Shown here one piece after another: positions 63,321 through 64,000 of a stretch of 64,000 nucleotides of DNA; position 1 is the stretch's first letter; each line of letters opens with the position of its first letter. Location of the stretch: positions 67,506 through 131,505 of the forward strand of contig CAZWCE010000013.1 in NCBI GenBank assembly GCA_964632505.1, written 5' to 3'. This DNA comes from CAZWCE01 sp964632505. GTDB lineage: Bacteria > Planctomycetota > Planctomycetia > Pirellulales > Thermoguttaceae. Under the pieces are notes generated by a model that saw nothing but the letters and a program-made list of their open reading frames with translations, was not told the origin of the DNA and did not search any database. A program made the position numbers and the translations under genes.

Positions 63321-63860
63321 AAAGGGGGCCGAGGCATACCTTACTTTACTTGCAAACTTAATCCGCAAGGCGGTCATCGAACTCCTTTCATTGTCCGATG
63401 GCCGGGCCATATTCAGGTCGATACGGTCAGCGATCAGCTTGTCAGCTTGACCGACATTTTCGCCACGCTGGCGGAAGTGATCGATTACGATCTGCCCCAC
63501 GACGCCGCCGAGGACAGCATCAGCATTCTTCCCGTTCTACGGGGGGAATCGGAAAGCCCATCCCCCCGCTCTTGGCTATTGCAACGGACGATGTCGGGCA
63601 GGCATTTATCGATCCGCAACGGCGCGTGGAAATACCTTGACCATCGAGGCTCCGGCGGAAACAACTATCGTCAAGAAAGGCTTCGACCTTATCGTTTGCC
63701 GGAATCGGCGCCTGACGCGCCTGCTCAGCTTTACAATCTCGAGGATGATCCGGGCGAAACGAAGAACTTATATTTCGAGCATCCCGAGATCGTAAAACGG
63801 ATGAAAGCGAAGCTGGATTCCTTTCGCGAAAACGGCCGCAGCGCACCAAAAAGGCAATGA
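63321..63860 (+). pseudogene. 5'-truncated sulfatase (C-terminal fragment)
   Basis: After a stop codon at 63318-63320 the frame reads KGGRG..., then GGHRTPFIVRWPGHIQVDT, LTDIFATLAEVIDYDLP, an L-x-G segment, and a typical sulfatase tail with AQLYNLEDDPGETKNLYFEHPEIV. This is the last third of an S1-type sulfatase. The catalytic N-terminal two-thirds, including the C-x-S/P-x-R site, is absent, and there is no good start codon (only a TTG at 63447). The recognisable match begins abruptly near 63366. It is best read as a gene remnant; the complete sulfatase at 34317 is not its source by simple adjacency. Confidence 0.8.
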
Positions 63861-64000
63861 CGCTTTTCACGCCATCGCCTCTTTTTGGTCCTGCCGGTCA
63901 GAGGGGAACCCTCCTTTTTTCCCGAAGCGATCAACCGTCGAGCGTCCCAGGGCCAGCGCACACTAAGTTCCTTTGCCGGTAAGGACTTGCATCAGGAAGT

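Noticed and set aside
1..64000. CRISPR arrays, tRNA or rRNA genes, integrases, transposases
   Set aside because: No regularly spaced repeats, tRNA T-arm signatures or recombinase motifs were found in the intergenic regions examined.

Overview
The window reads as chromosomal DNA of a planctomycete, most likely of the Pirellulales type (inference from gene content). The evidence is the density of secreted proteins with Sec or Tat signals (Gfo/Idh/MocA oxidoreductases, a hydroxypyruvate-isomerase-like protein, a sulfatase), large PQQ-like propeller proteins, hydrazine-synthase-alpha-like cytochromes, a GH172/DUF2961 protein and a DUF6485 protein. These sit among ordinary housekeeping genes (glmS, leuS, fabI, ftsH, comF, mgtE). 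I found no tRNA, rRNA, CRISPR array, transposase or phage gene.

Layout. 1-11 kb is mostly housekeeping: the N-terminus of glmS, a secreted alpha/beta hydrolase, a Tat-exported sugar isomerase, an M24 peptidase behind leuS, a lone receiver protein, a secreted SGNH esterase, an orphan SAF-domain protein and fabI. A secreted trypsin-like protease follows. From 12.4 to 36.7 kb every gene is on the + strand: two HzsA-like cytochromes flanking a PHP-domain protein, two beta-helix proteins, two Gfo/Idh/MocA proteins around a rhamnogalacturonan-lyase-like propeller, a methyltransferase-like/PQQ fusion protein, an esterase, a small Cys-rich protein, a sulfatase and comF. From 36.7 to 43.5 kb come a lipoprotein hydrolase, a Dabb protein, ftsH and an orphan NtrC-type regulator. 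From 43.7 to 54.4 kb lies a second glycan-related block: a GH43-like propeller, a PQQ protein, a rhamnosidase-like GH78, a sialidase-like protein, GH172, a beta-helix protein and a secreted methyltransferase. From 54.9 to 63.9 kb are small membrane proteins, a secreted TrmO-like protein, mgtE, a second methyltransferase-like/PQQ fusion, another Gfo/Idh/MocA and a 5'-truncated sulfatase.

Together the 12-34 kb and 44-54 kb blocks look like a secreted toolkit for breaking down sulfated, rhamnose- or uronate-containing glycans without SusC/SusD genes. Lyase- and glycosidase-like enzymes, an esterase and a sulfatase would open the polymer, the oxidoreductases and isomerase would process sugars, and the quinoprotein- and cytochrome-like proteins may handle electrons. 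The roles of individual genes in this scheme are inference.

Two observations stand out. First, a ~105-nt sequence occurs twice, at 2075-2179 (+) and 56717-56820 (-). The copies are about 87% identical, each follows a -10-like box, and several differences between them preserve base pairing. It looks like a structured RNA family. Second, four proteins combine an export signal with a fold normally dependent on cytoplasmic S-adenosylmethionine: two methyltransferase-like/PQQ fusions, one free class I methyltransferase and one TrmO/TsaA-like protein.
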